Positions 46,831 to 60,120 are shown, numbered from the stretch's first letter. The stretch: DNA of 64,000 bases from Saccopteryx bilineata (GCF_036850765.1 NC_089492.1:169506296-169570295); one strand, 5' to 3'. Translations and numbers: made by a program. Notes: generated from the sequence alone by a model not told the origin.

Positions 46831-47412
46831 ACATAGGTAAGGCCCCTCATTGTCAAGAGATGAACTGGACACCACTCAGTGTGCTGTGGACCCCTTTGTA
46901 AAAAAGACAGGGTCAGGATAGCTGAAAAGTAACAGAACTTGAGATTTTGAGAAGTCATAGGCCACACTGAATCTAAGGAAAGAAGACTTTTTTATAGAAA
47001 TTATTTAGCATACACTTTCTCTGAAAGGAGTTAGTGTTTCCCCCTTAACAAGCAGCTCATTTTCTGCATTTTGTACAAGAATGTTTTTTATGGTTTTCAG
47101 AAGAAGGAACATGGAGTCTCGAAACATGGGCTAAGGTTGGAGAAAATTTAAAACTCTATTATGATCTATATGGGCAAAAAAGGCCCCAGTTGACACATTT
47201 GCATTATGGAGCTTGATTAAAGATGCCTTAAATTTAGAACATGAGAAACATAAAATTTCTAAAGCAACTGCTCTTCCAAAAGAAAAGAATCCATTAATTA
47301 GAAATAGAAGGCAGTCTCAAGATACTGCAGATTATAGAATGGCCTCTTTAAAATTAAGTAAACATCAGGATGATAATGAAGACCATTTATGACCATCAGA
47401 TGAGGCTGCATT
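46831..47412 (+). pseudogene. Endogenous retrovirus leader and gag remnant, class II-like
   Basis: About 270 bases of leader precede a gag-like segment. From 47103 one frame reads through a TWAKVGENLKLYY-like stretch (written as observed: ETWAKVGENLKLYY). After a one-base shift between about 47172 and 47188, another frame gives VDTFALWSLIKDAL (47189-47230), a motif characteristic of betaretrovirus-like Gag. The second frame ends at TGA near 47389. The fragment is cut by an L1 at about 47428. Identification as class II rests on these motifs plus the Lys-type primer site. Confidence 0.65.
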
Positions 47413-47427
47413 AAAAGATGAGACAGG

Positions 47428-49778
47428 GACTGACATCATAGAAATGGTGCCATGAGGACACAGACTAAAAAATCTCCCCAAAATTTCAACAAGTTCAACA
47501 ACCAGAGACAGGAAATTCTATTCTTGGAGCATCCGAGAGTTTCACACCCTGAAGGCAAACGTAGGATTGAGGGAAAAATTGGCTAAATATATAATCAACC
47601 CTGAGGGAAATATGTCAGACAAGAAACTCTCTGCCTTCCTCACTAACCTGAGCAAAGGTTGCTTTCACTTGGAACTGAGAGTCGGGAGGAGCTAGGGGTG
47701 TGGACATAGCTAGGCTGTGGTGCGGACGTTCATTCAAGCCGAAGAAAGAGTGTGCCTGTGGTGAATCAGCCCACACGAGCAAACGCCAGTGCGCCACGCC
47801 CCAAGCATCCCAGCCTTTGGCCCACGCTGCGAGTGACCGCCCAAGCTCCGGGCCGTGAGCAGCCCAGCCTCCTGCACTGGGCTGTGAGCAGCCCAGCCTC
47901 CTTTGCACCGTGCCAGGAGCAGTCCAGCCTCCCATGCACCACGAGCAGCAGCTGCCAGCTGCTTTGGATTGCGCCAAAGCAAACTTCCCTACACCCGAGC
48001 TTCTCTAGGTGGGAGGGGCACCTCACCCAGCCATTCAAGCTAACAATCAAGCATTGGGAAAGGGGCACACGCACAGCTTGCAGTTCATTCTGGAGAAATT
48101 CCACGGATCCAATCGCTGAAATTAGCCTAACCCACAGGCTGCTCACCTCCCAACTAACCTACGCGGCTATAATTGACAAGATCTCTCTCACTCCAGCTAT
48201 TCAAGACAAGAGGCATGATATTTTTTAGTGCCTCTTGCTAAAGGGGTGGGTGCAACTTCTGATTGGCAGAGCTTTCATACTCAGGGGCATACGCTAAAAA
48301 GAGAGACTTGGCAGTGTTAAGACCTCCTGTACTGCAGGCAGCGACTAGGGCATTTTCTCCCCAGCCAAAACAGGCTACAAGGTGTGGAAAGCCTGGGGAC
48401 AGTGGTCCCACAGAGTGCTGAATATGCTGAACAGGCCTGGAAGCTCAGAGAACGTCACCTTGAGAGAATTGGCTCCCAGCCCCACCTGATTACGCTGGCT
48501 GCTCTGACTGCCAGAGCCTTACCCAGAGCCCTGCATTAAGTGAGGATACAGTGAGGATTTGTCAGCTCTCTAAACCTCTTACTCCCCAGACAGAGGCAGT
48601 GGCAGCCTCATAGCTGGATCATCAGGCTGCTAATTCAGGAAGAAGAGACTAGGAGAGAGGCTTCGGGAAAATAGGCTCTCTCATTGTTGGAGCCTGAAAC
48701 GCTAACAAGCCTTGACTACCAACGAGACTGAAGCCAAATATATGACATTGCCATAGAGTCTCATCAACTGCAAACCCCTACCTAAGCGGGCCACAGGGGC
48801 AGAGCCTGGGGTACAGAGTCACCGACTAGGAAGAGAGAGAGGAAAGATAAGGGAAGAAGAAGTTAACCTCTCAAATTCAAGAAAAATCCACAGACTTTAT
48901 AATTTGTTCCACTATTTCTTTTGTTTGTTTCTTTCTTTCATCCTCTTGCCTTTATTAGTATTATTTCTATTTCCTCAACCTTGGTCCTGTTATTCTCTGC
49001 CCATCTTACTCTTTCCTTTCTTTGAACTACACTACCCATAAGAGTTTCATTTTATTTCTTTTCTTCTTCCTTACTCTCCATGAGGGTTACACTCCAAAAC
49101 CCTTAACTCTCCCACTCTTTTTGTTTTTTTTCTTTTTTCTTCCTTTCCTTTTCCCCTTTTTCTTGTGTCTTCCTTTCTATTACTTTCTTCTTTTCTCCTT
49201 TTAATTTTCCTCTCATTCAATCCTCAATCATGAACAAATTATTTAATTTGGGGTTCAAGTTTTTTTTATTTTTTTGTGGCATTTTGGGTGCTATTTACTT
49301 CACTTTATAACTCAGTAGCATTTCTCCCAACCTAGGATCTCCATTCTATTCAGTCTTTGCTCCACTTAATACAATAGTTTGTTTTTTCCCCCCTTTTCTG
49401 GTTTCACTCTTATCCCTCTCATTATATTTCTTAGTCGACCATTACTTACAAGCAAATAATTTCATACTTGACCCAAATTTTTTCCGTTTTTGCATTTTGT
49501 GGGTCCCTACTTCCTTTTTTGCCCCTTGAAGAGTTCCCTCCAACTCAGGCACTCCGTTATAGGCAGTTTTTGTTTCATTTAGCATAATATAATTCACAGA
49601 TTATCACTATATTTTCCTAAGGAGGAGAGAAGAGGAGGGGAAGAGAAGAAAGAAAAGCGGAGGGAAATAATAAATTATTATTAGTTTTTTTTGTGTTTTT
49701 TTCCAAATTTTTTTTATTTTTTTCTACTTTTTATTCTTTATTAATTCTCATTAGTGCTATCAACAAGACCCCCCTCAG
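47428..49778 (+). promoter_or_regulatory. L1 5'UTR, copy A3, with a different core
   Basis: The first ~250 bases and everything from about 48480 onwards match the A2 5'UTR. Between about 47700 and 48480 the ~240-bp monomers are absent. Instead there are short repeats of a GTGAGCAGCCCAGCCTCC-type motif (47850-47945). The 158-codon frame across this part is probably chance in GC-rich sequence. Confidence 0.7.
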
Positions 49779-50773
49779 ATGCCATTAAGTAAAAGGAAAT
49801 CAAATATCTTGGATACAAAAGAAAGAGAAGTAACACAGATAGATGTGGAAAAATCTATGGAGAAAAAAATTTAATATATTGGAAACCTTGGAGCTAAATG
49901 ACAGAAAATTTAAAATAGAAATCCTAAAAATACTCAGAGATATACAAGAAAACACAGAAAGGCAATTTAGGGAGCTCAGAAAACAACTCAACAAACAAAG
50001 AATATATTACCAAGGAAATTGAAACTATAAAAACAAATCAAACAGAAATGAAAAACATAATTCATGAACTGAAAAATGAGGTAACAAGCTTAGCTAATAG
50101 AACAGGCCAGATAGAAGATAGGATTAGTGAGATAGAGACAAGCAACTTGAGGCACAACAGAGAGAAGAAGAGAGAGACTCAAGGATTTAAAAAAAATGAG
50201 AAAGCCCTACAGGAATTGTCTGACTCCATCAAAAAGAATAACATAAGAATAATAAGTATATCAGAGGGAGAAGAGAAAGAAAATGGAATGGAGAATTTAT
50301 TCAAACAAATAATAGACGAGAACTGCCCAAGCCTGTGGAAAGAACTAAAGCCTCAAATTCAAGAAGCAAACAGAACACCGAATTTTCTTAACCCCAACAA
50401 ACCTACTCCAAGTCACATCATAATGAAAATGGCACAAACCAACGACAAAGAAACAATTCTCAAGGCAGCCAGGGAAAAGAAGAATACAACATATAAAGGA
50501 AGGCCTATTAGATTATCATCAGATTTTTCAGCAGAAACTCTACAAGCTAGAAGAGAGTGTACCCCAATATTTAAAGTCCTGAAAGAGAGGAACTTTCAGC
50601 CGCAAATACTATACCCATCAAAGTTATCCTTCAAGTACGAAGGAGAAATAAAAACATTCACAAATACAGAAAAGATGAGGGAATTTATTATCAGAAAACC
50701 CCCACTCCAGGAAATACTAAAGGGGGTTTTCCAACCAGATCCAAAGAAGAAAACAAAACAAAACCACAAGTAA
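49779..50773 (+). pseudogene. L1 ORF1, copy A3, broken
   Basis: ATG at 49779 (MPLSKRKSNI..). Shifts break the coiled-coil part near 49868 and 49993. From 50048 a single frame of 241 codons runs through the RNA-binding and C-terminal domains to TAA at 50771-50773. In this frame a one-base deletion near 50137 is compensated by an extra A at about 50190, where A1 and A2 have TAA. The end of the frame (PQILYPSKLSFKYEGE..) shows what A1 and A2 lose after their last stop. Confidence 0.85.
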
Positions 50774-51109
50774 ATCTCCACCAAGAACACAATAAAACCA
50801 AATTTAAACTATCACAACAAAAGCAAAAAAAAAAAAAAATAAGGGGGAGAGGACAGAGATTAACAGTAGCAAATGACGCTGAAGTGCAGAAACACTCGCA
50901 AGATAGGGCACTACAATGAATATGGTAGGTACTCTTTTCTTTACTTAATGGTAACCACCCTTGAAAAAAACCACCACAAAAGCACATGACTTAAAAAAGG
51001 TAGCAACAAAGGAAAGAAGTATGGAATACAAACAAACAAAAACAAATGATAGAAAAACAAAAGAGAAGAATCAAACAAGATACAAAACTAACAGAAAGCA
51101 ATTTATAAA

Positions 51110-54100
51110 ATGGTGATAGGGAATCCTCAAGTGTCAATAATTACACTGAATGTAAATGGATTAAAGTCACAAATAAAAAGGCACAGAGTATCAGAATGGA
51201 TTAAAAAAGAAAATCCAACTGTATGCTGCCTACAAGAAACACATCTAAGCAACAAGGATAAAAAAAAAAATTTAAAGTGAAAAGCTGGAAAACAGTACTC
51301 CAAGCAAATAACATCCAAAAAAAAGCAGGCGTAGCAATACTCATATCTGATAATGCTGACTACAAGACAGCAAAAGTACTCAGAGACAAAAATGGTCATT
51401 TCATAATGATTAAGGGGAAGCTGAATCAAGAAGATATAACAATCCTTAATATATATGCACCAAACCAAGGAGCACCAAAATATATAAGACAGCTACTTAT
51501 TGACCTAAAAACAAAAACTGACAAAAATACAATCATACTTGGAGACCTCAATACACCACTGACGGCTTTAGATCGGTCATCCAAACAGAAAATCAATAAA
51601 GATATAGTGGCCTTAAACGAAACCCTAGAGAACGTGAATATGGTAGACATCTACAGGACACTTCATCCCAAAGTGACAGAGTATACATTTTTCTCTAGTG
51701 TACATGGAACATTCTCAAAAATTGACCATATATTGGGCCATAAAAATAATATCAGCAAATTCAGATAAATTGAAATTGTACCAAGCATATTTTCTGATCA
51801 TAAAGCCTTGAAACTAGAATTCAACTGCAAAAAAGAGGAAAAAAACCCCACAAAAATGTGGAAACTAAACAACATACTTTGAAAAAATGAATGGGTCAAA
51901 GAAGAAATAAGCGCATAGATCAAAAGATATATACAGACAAATTAAAATGACAATACGACATATCAGAATCTCTGGGATGCAGCAAAAGCAGTGATAAGAA
52001 GAAAGTTCATATAACTTCAGGCCTATATGAACAAACAAGAGAGAGCCCAAGTGAACCACTTAACTTCACACCTTAAGGACCTGGAAAAGAAGAACAAAAA
52101 CAATCCAAAACCAGCCGAAGAAAGGAGATAATAAAAATCAGAGCAGAAATAAATGAAATAGAGAACAGAAAAACTTTAGAAAAAATTAATAGAACAAGGA
52201 GTTGGTTCTTTGAAAAGATCAACAAAATTGACAAACTCTTGGCAAGACTTACCAAGGAAAAAAGAGAAAGAACTCATATAAACAAAATCCAAAATGAAAG
52301 AGGAGAAATCACCACAGACACCATAGATATAGAAAGAATTATTGTAGAATACTATGAAAAACTTTATGCCACTAAATTCAACAACCTAGAAGAAATAGAT
52401 AAATTCCTAGAACAATACTACCTTCCTAGACTGAGTCATGAAGAAGCAGAAAGCCTAAACAGACCTATTAGTAGAGAAGAAATAGAAAAAACCATTAAAA
52501 AACTCCCCAAAAATAAAAGTCCAGGCCCAGACGGCTATACTAGTGAATTCTATCAAACATTCAAAGAAGACATGCTCCCTATTCTACAGAAGGTCTTCCA
52601 AAAAATTGAAGAAGAAGCAATACTTCCAAACACATTTTATGAGGCCAATATAACCCTCATACCGAAACCTGGCAAGGATGGCACAAAAAAAGACAACTAC
52701 AGACCAATATCTCTAATGAATACAGATGCTAAAATACTAAACAAAATACTAGCAAATCGAATACAACAACATATTAAAAAAATAATACATCATGATCAAG
52801 TGGGATTCATCCCAGAATCTCAAGGATGGTTCAACATATGTAAAACGATTAACGTAATACACCACATCAAGAAAACAAAGAATAAAAACCACATGATCTT
52901 ATCAATAGATGCAGAAAAAGCATTCGATAAAATACAACATGACTTTATGTTTAAGACACTCAACAAAATGGGTATAGAAGGAAAATATCTCAACATGATA
53001 AAGGCCATATATGATTAGCCATCAGCTAACATCATATTAAATGGCATAAAACTGAGGACTTTCCACCTTAAATAAGGAACAAGACAGGGTTGTCCACTCT
53101 CTCCACTCTTATTTAACGTGGTGCTAGAAGTTCTGGCCAGAGCAATCAGACAAGAGAAAGAAATAAAAGGTAATCCTATCGGAAAAGAAGAAGTAAACGT
53201 ATCACTTTTTGCAGATGATATGATCCTATACATTGAAAACCCCAAAGAATCCACAAAAAGACTACTAGAAACAATAAACCCATACAGTAAGGTTGCAGGA
53301 TACAAAATTAACATACAAAAAGTCCATAGCCTTTCTCTATGCCAACAATGAAATATTAGAAAACAAACTCAAAAAAATAATCCCCTTCACGATTGCAACA
53401 ACAACAACAAAAATACCTAGGAATAAACATAACAAAGAATGTAAAGGACCTATATAACGAAAACTACAAAGCATTGTTAAGGGAAATCGAAAAAGATACA
53501 ATGAGATGGAAAAATATTCCTTGTTCGTGTATAGGAAGAATAAATATAATCAAAATGGCCATATTACCCAAAGCAATATATAAATTTAATGCAATTCCCA
53601 TCAAAATTTCTATGACATTTCTTTAAAAAAATGGAAGAAAAAACATCAGATTTATATGGAACTATAAAAAACCCCAATTAGCCAAAGCAATCCTAAAGAA
53701 AAAGAATGAAGCTGGGGGCATTATAATACCTGACTTCAAACTATATTATAGGGCCACAACAATCAAAACAGCATGGTAGTGGCAGAAAAATAGACACTCA
53801 GACCAATGGAACAGATTAGAAAGTCCAGAAATAAAACCACATATATATAGTCAAATAATTTTTGATAAAGGGGCCAACAACACACAATGGAGAAAAGAAA
53901 GCCTCTTTAATAAATGGTGCTGGGAAAACTGGAAAGGCACATGCAAAAGAATGAAACTCGACTACAGCTTGTCCCCTTGTACGAAAATTAATTCAATATG
54001 GATCATAGACCTAAATATAAGACCTGAAACAATAAAGTACATAGAAGAAGACATAGGTACTAAACTCATGGACCTTGGTTTTAAAGGGCATTTTATGAAT

Positions 54101-54968
54101 TTCACTCCAAAGGCAAGAGAAATGAAGGCAAAGATAAATGAATGGGACTACATCAGGTTAAGAAATTTTGCACAGCAAGAGAAACTGACAACAAAACAAA
54201 CAGTCAGTCAACTAAATGGGAGATGGTATTTTCAAAGAACAGCTCAGATAAAGGCCTAATATCCAAAATATACAAAAAACTCAAAAAATACAATAAAATT
54301 TAACAAGAAACAATCAAATAAAGAAATGGGAAGAGGAACTGAGCAGACACTTCTCCCAGGAGGAAATACAAATGGACAACAGATATATGAAAAGATACTC
54401 ATTATCATTAGTTATTAGAAAAATGCAAATCAAAGCTACAATGAGATACCACCTCACACCTGTTAGATTAGCTATTATCAACAAGACAGGTAATAGCAAG
54501 TGTTGGAGAGGCTGTGGAGTAAAAGGAACCCTCATGCACTGTTGGTGAGAATGTAAAGTAATACAACCATTATGGAAGAAAGTATGGTTGTTTCTCAAAA
54601 ACCTAAAAATATAACTACCATATTACCCAGCAATTCCTCTTATGTGTATATACCCCCAAAACTCAAAACATTGGTACAAAAAACAACAACAACAACCAAA
54701 ATAAATAACAAACAAAAACACATTGGTACATATATACACATGCAGCCCCATGTTCATTGCAGCATTGTTCACAGTGGCCAGGACATGGAAACAACCAAAA
54801 ACTTTTCAGTAGATGACTAGATAAAGAAGATGTGGCACAAATATACTATGGAATAGTACCCAGCCATAAGAAATGATGACATTGGATTATTTACAACAAA
54901 GTGAATGGATCATAAATCAATCAGAAAAAAATAAGAACTGCATGATTCCATACATTGGTGGGACATAA
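51110..54968 (+). pseudogene. L1 ORF2, copy A3, broken
   Basis: Starts at ATG 51110 and ends at TAA 54966-54968 with the usual terminal region. Endonuclease (51277-51768 open), reverse transcriptase (52239-53018 and 53118-53351, FADD at about 53215) and C-terminal region (53951-54259, cysteine region about 54505-54555) are all recognisable. There are more than ten stops or shifts. Confidence 0.9.
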
Positions 54969-55235
54969 AAATGAGACTAAGAGACATGGACAATAGTGTG
55001 GTGGTTACTGAGGGGAGGCGGATGGAGGCGAGGGAGAGAGTGAGGGGAGGGGAGGGGCACACAAAAAAACAGATAGAAGGTGACAGAATAATTTGCCTTT
55101 GGCTGATGGGTATGCAACATATTTGAATGACAAGATAACCTGGGGATGTTTTTTTTGAACATATGTATCCTATTTATTAATGTCATCCCTTTAAAATTAA
55201 TAAAAATTTATATAAAAAAGGAGACACACACACAC

Positions 55236-55850
55236 AAAAAAACTATGTTAATTGTAATTTGAAATCTCACCATTTCATTCAGTTCGAGAATCTAAGCACA
55301 GTGGGGTAGATGTACATTACTCTGTAACACAACTGAGTACTATCTCAATTCCTAGGGAAAAACAAAGTATTGCCAAGAACTGCTTCTCCTGAAGAGCAGA
55401 CTACAATGTAACTCTAGCACTTATTATAGTATCTATGAATGGTGATTCTCATGCATTCTGTAAAGAATGGAGTGATAGGATTGATAATATATGGTCACTT
55501 TTGAACGTCTGTATACTGTGGGGTTATAGACATGCCTAAGAATGAATGCTTTATTTTATGCGTGCTCTCTGCATTATTGGCTAAAGTTACAATGATGACC
55601 TGTTCCTTATGGTACTATCACAGACAATGTCTTCCCTGAAATTTGCCCTTCTAAACATTGAACATATTCCAAGGAGAAACAAGTGTATGGGTTGAATGTT
55701 TACAATAGCATCTGAATGGAGAAAAGGCACTGTTTCTGATAGGCTGGTATCTGAACATTTTGATTTACAGCTGCAATATATGAAAGAAACAATGTGAGGA
55801 ATATTCACAAAGCATTTCAACTAATCAGTATTCACATAGCTGATTTGTGT
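55236..55850. repeat. Direct repeat copy 1 (~600 bp)
   Basis: Related over its length to 56756-57370, offset about 1525-1535 bases. Shared landmarks: AAATCTCA.CATTTCA, AAGCACAG, CTATCTCAAT.CCTA, AAAAACAAAGTATTG, AATGTAACTCTAGCA, GTAAAGAATGGA, TGGGTTGAATGTTTA.AAT, GCATCTGA.TGGA and GCACTGTTTCTGATA. No coding potential was recognised. The origin of the repeat is unknown. Confidence 0.8.
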
Positions 55851-56755
55851 ACAGTGTAAGACTTTCACGTGAGATTGCTGTACTTTTGGCAAAGTATGTT
55901 TCCTTTTCCACACAGTAAAAATGTACTACTCTTTAAGTAATGTGGATGGTATTCTTATATTTCTGAACATGAATGACCAAGAAAGACTGAGTTCATATTA
56001 ATGTTAGGATATCTTCTGGAGCTTAGTATTATGTTTGACATTAGAGGTAGAGTAATGGAAAGTTTAAAAAATCTTTTTATTTTAATGTTAAAATACATCT
56101 TGGGTCATCTTTAAGGTATTTCAATTTAGGTTGTAGTTATCTGAAATTTGGTTCAGGCTGAGGGGAAACATGACAGGACACATATTGGTTGCTTTACAAT
56201 GGTCCTTTGATTCTGCATGTACCTTTTTTCAAGTATTGTGTGAAATGTAGGATACATCTTTAGTTTTTAACTTATGACACAGGTGTAATGTTTTCTGTAC
56301 ATGTGCATTGAAGTTGGACTTGCTGTTAATGTTAGCTACGATTGAAATTACTTTCAAATTAAGGGTTAACTTGTGTTCTCTAAAGGGTATGTAGCTCTAT
56401 TTACACAATGATGTCACATTTTACCATCAGGAATCTGATTGTATATTCAACTCAATATGCTGGTAACAGTGCAGTTCATAAATAAAGTAGTTTTGGGTTA
56501 AAGGAAGATGTTCTGTAATCTAAGCATGCAAGATTTTCCTGAGCTGAAAATAGACACAAGTTAAAAACCAAACCTGAAGTTAATTTTACAGCAGTGCCAA
56601 ACAGACGCATGAGCAAAGCTAACTCAAACACTTGCAACTAATTTTAGCAAGGATTTTGAATACAACAAAAAACTAAATCTGACATGTAAAAGCATTAACC
56701 ATTGCCTTGGAAGAATATAGTCCCCTTTAAAGTATGATCTAATCTTTACACAACT
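55851..56755. other. Spacer between direct repeats; contains AATAAA
   Basis: AT-rich sequence with CATAAATAAAGTAG at about 56478 and a 3'UTR-like look. It could come from an untranslated gene end or retrocopy, but no coding sequence is attached and I cannot name a source. Confidence 0.3.
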
Positions 56756-57370
56756 TCTTACCAAACTTATATTACCCGTAATTTAAAATCTCATCATTTC
56801 AGTTTCAAGAGTCGAAGCACAGCAATAAATGTACATATTGTATAACAGAACTGACTGCTATCTCAATCCCTAAGGAAAAACAAAGTATTGGCAAGCACTG
56901 CTTTTCATGAAGAGCAGGCCATAATGTAACTCTAGCAAATATGAGGCTAAGTATGAGTGGTGATGCTTGTGCATTTTGTAAAGAATGGAATGAAAGGGTT
57001 GATATATGTATGGTAACTTTTGAATATCTGAATATTGTGGGTTTTATAGACAGTGCTTAACCATACAGAATGCTTTAAAACTATTTTAAATGTGCTCTCT
57101 ATTATGGCTGAAAGTACAGAGATAATCTGTTACTTATGATACAAACACTTACACATATATCACCTGCAATGTGCTCTTCCAAACGCTGTACATATACCAA
57201 AGAGAAAAGAAAAATGTGTTTGGGTTGAATGTTTAAAATGGCATCTGAGTGGAAACACAGCACTGTTTCTGATATGGCGGGATCTGAATATTTTTATTTA
57301 AATATGTAAAGTGTGAAATAAATAATGTGATGAATATTGACAATGCATTTAAGTAATCAATATATGCACC
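56756..57370. repeat. Direct repeat copy 2 (~600 bp)
   Basis: Partner of 55236-55850 in the same orientation. By eye the copies differ at roughly a fifth of positions plus small indels, so the duplication is old. Confidence 0.8.
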
Positions 57371-59124
57371 ATCTTTTTCAGTTTACTTCCATACTTCCTC
57401 AATCTAAAAGAACTTTCAATACACATTAATAAACAGCTTAAGAGAAACAAGCAGTTTTTGTGTGAGTGTGTTTTCAATCATACTTCTAGCTGTTGTAAGA
57501 GAGATTTTTCATTCTTATTAATTTCATTGATGTTTGAAAATGACCGCTTTGATTTTTTGTTCTACTCATTTGTAGTCTCATTTACTTCTTTTATCTTGAG
57601 TAAAAGAAAAGCATCATTAGGTTATCAATTCATGTCTGAATCAGCTGTTACAGAAATTCATCCAACTAGGCACTTAATTGAGAAATTAAAATAAAACCTT
57701 TGTCTAAATGTACAACTTATGTTTCAGCAGACCTGTCTACTCAGTTTGGTCCTAATAAGTTATATATACATAAAAAGATTGGAATAAACATTTAGTCACT
57801 TGAATTTAATTTTAAAAGGCCAGTTTATTCATCTAGGTGGTAATCTTCTTTAGTTCCTATGACAGGAATGTGATATATACACACCTGAATCCAATGATTG
57901 TTCATTAGTATCAAATCAGGCACACCCATTCTAACTAACCTTAATGCTTTTCAAGAACAATGTGCAAGAAAACAATGTTGCAACCAATAATTATCTTTTA
58001 AAATAGTAGGAATTGGGCTTAGAAGCATTAATTTTTATTTATAACTTTAGCATTTCAAATATGGGTTCTAATACACCCCTTTCATAAATTTTAAAAAATG
58101 TTTCTTACTGTATACAGTTAAAGGCATAAAACATTTTCAATGTATTCTTTTTAAATAGCAATTAGGTGCTTAGCAATAGGTATAAGGTCCCATTGTTGCT
58201 GGAAAAGTTTTGGTTGCAAATATAAACCAGCTGATACCTTTCTATTTCCAAAATAGAAAGGGGGTAACCCCACCAACATACATAAATAAAGTGCTCAGCA
58301 AGTATAAATTAAGAAGCCATCAACTTTTATCCACACTACTTCCTACAAACTATAACCCACACCATCAAACATTGACCTTTATTTGCCAAATTCAAATTTG
58401 AGTAACTTCAATATACTTAATCATAATAACATAGTTTCCTTCCTTTGTATATTAGTGCTTAATCAAGCACTTAAATATTTTATTCAATTTTGTGCTTAGA
58501 GTCAGTGGAAAACATTTTTTAGTGAGAATGATTACTAATTATAAGATATAAGGGACTCAAAATGACTTTCAAACAGTGAAATCATTAAGCATTCTGGAAG
58601 CAGAGACTAGTGAGCCACAGTCAGATTCTCACTTGGTTTCACTTTATGTTCAAGTGTAGAAAAAGATAAAAATGAATGTACATTTAAAAATGGAGGCAAG
58701 TCATCAGAAAATGGGTCTAAAAGGAGAAATATCACTAGAAATTTTGATACTTTTCTTTAAAGCTTTCTGAAGATTAAATCATCAATCTCTCTAACCCTTT
58801 GTAATCTTATAAAACATAAACTTCTGTTCTACTTCTCTAGGTTAAGAAATCTCTAGATTCAGGAACATATATATAAAACTTGCACAGAAATACAAATTAT
58901 GTATAAAACATACAGACAAAAATATGAAATGCCATGTAAATCAACTCCTTATCCTTTCTCTGAAATGGACAGCCATCTCTAGTGTATGAAAAGACAGTGA
59001 TCATCTCCAGTATCATCATCGGCATATACAAACATCCTGACAGATCCATAACAATTAACCACCCACAATTAGTATGTGTTTACATATTATCTGCAACTTC
59101 TTCCTTTACTTTCTTCTTCTTTTC
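57371..59124. other. AT-rich, no recognised feature
   Basis: Frames are below 80 codons. No SINE, L1 or retroviral motif was recognised. A T-rich/pyrimidine segment lies near 59098-59125, just before the next SINE. Confidence 0.35.
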
Positions 59125-59510
59125 CAAGTGAGGGGAGGGAATATAGAGAGACAGACTCCCACAGGCACTACAACTGGGATCTACCTGCCAACCACTGTCT
59201 GGGCTGATGCTCTGCCCGTCTGGGGCCACGGTCAAAACCAAGCTATTGATATTATTAGCACCTAAAGCAGAGACTCCACAGAACCATTCCTAGTGCCAGG
59301 GGCCAATGCACTTGAACCTGTTGAGCCATGGCTGCATGGCTTGAACCCTTATCAAGAGAGAGAGAAGGAGAGAGAGAGAGAGAGAAAAAAAGAGGGGGAG
59401 GGGTGGAGAGGCAAATGGTAATTTTTCCTGTGTGCCCTGACTGGAAATCAAACCCAGGACATCCACATACTGGGCCAATGCTCTACCATTAAGCCACCAG
59501 ATACAGCCAA
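59125..59510 (-). mobile_element. Old tRNA-derived SINE, type 1
   Basis: Complement of the type 1 SINE, diverged: AGAGAGACAGACTCCCACAG, GATGCTCTGCCCGTCTGGGG, an (AG)n tract (59358-59390), AGGGGTGGAGAGGCAAATGG, then the head complement with CTGACTGGAAATCAAACCCA and TGCTCTACCATTAAGCCACC. Confidence 0.85.
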
Positions 59511-59693
59511 GAAGAACAGTTTTTAATGATTATATTATAGACAAGAAAGTAAATATATCCACCTCTTTCCATATTCTCTTTCTTCTACACTGTGTCTCTC
59601 AGTCTCTGGTTATTTTATAATTTGACTCTCTATAGAATTTTTCACATTTAACTAAGGCTTACAAGACTAGTCTTCTTAATTATAAAATCATCA

Positions 59694-60116
59694 GCCCTGG
59701 CCGGTTTGCTCAGTGGTAGAGCGTCGGCCTGGTGTGCAGAGGTCCCGGGTTCGATTCCCGGCCAGGGCACACAGGAGAAGCGCCCATCTGCTTCTCCACC
59801 CCTACCCCTCTCCTTCCTCTCTGTCTCTCTCTTCCCCTCCTGCAGCCGAGGCTCCATTGGAGCAAAGATGGCCCGGGGGCTGGGGATGGCTCTATGGCCT
59901 CTGCCTCAGGCGCTAATGTGGCTCTGGTTGCAACAGAGCCATGCCCCAGATGGGCAGAGCATCGCCCCCTGGTGAGCATGCCCGGTGGTTCTCGGTCAGG
60001 CGCATGCAGGAGTCTGTCTGACTGTCTCCCTGTTTCCAGCTTCAGAAAAATACAATATATATATATTTTTATATATATTGTATATATGTATATATATGTA
60101 TATATATATTTATATA
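59694..60116 (+). mobile_element. tRNA-derived SINE, type 1, young
   Basis: Best preserved SINE here: head GCCCTGGCCGGTTTGCTCAG, TGGTAGAGCGTCGGCCTGG, B box GGTTCGATTCC, complete body and a TA-repeat tail. Flanked by the 13-bp direct repeat TATAAAATCATCA at 59681-59693 and 60117-60129. The head folds like a tRNA, but this is a SINE head and not a tRNA gene. Confidence 0.96.
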
Positions 60117-60120
60117 TATA
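60053..60120. repeat. (TA)n-rich microsatellite
   Basis: ATATATATATATTTTTATAT-type sequence that grew from the SINE tail. Long enough to extrude or be polymorphic. Confidence 0.9.

Larger units (their letters stand above)
47428..55222 (+). mobile_element. Full-length family A L1, older copy (A3)
   Basis: 5' end at about 47428 (ACTGACATCATAGAAATGGT, related to the 5' end of A2), 5'UTR to 49778, ORF1 49779-50773, ORF2 51110-54968, 3'UTR with a G-rich tract (55010-55050) and A-rich tail. A possible diverged target duplication is AAAAGATGAGACA (47413) against AAAAAAGGAGACACA (about 55215). There are many more substitutions and indels than in A1 and A2, so it inserted earlier. Confidence 0.92.

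Noticed and set aside
47752..48228. 158-codon plus-strand frame
   Set aside because: Located in the GC-rich 5'UTR core of L1 copy A3 with short repeats; no motif and not found in other copies.
57458..57694. 78-codon plus-strand frame
   Set aside because: Short, AT-rich region, no motif and no recognisable exon signals.
59698..59770. Possible tRNA gene
   Set aside because: The A and B boxes belong to the SINE head; a SINE body, tail and target duplications follow.
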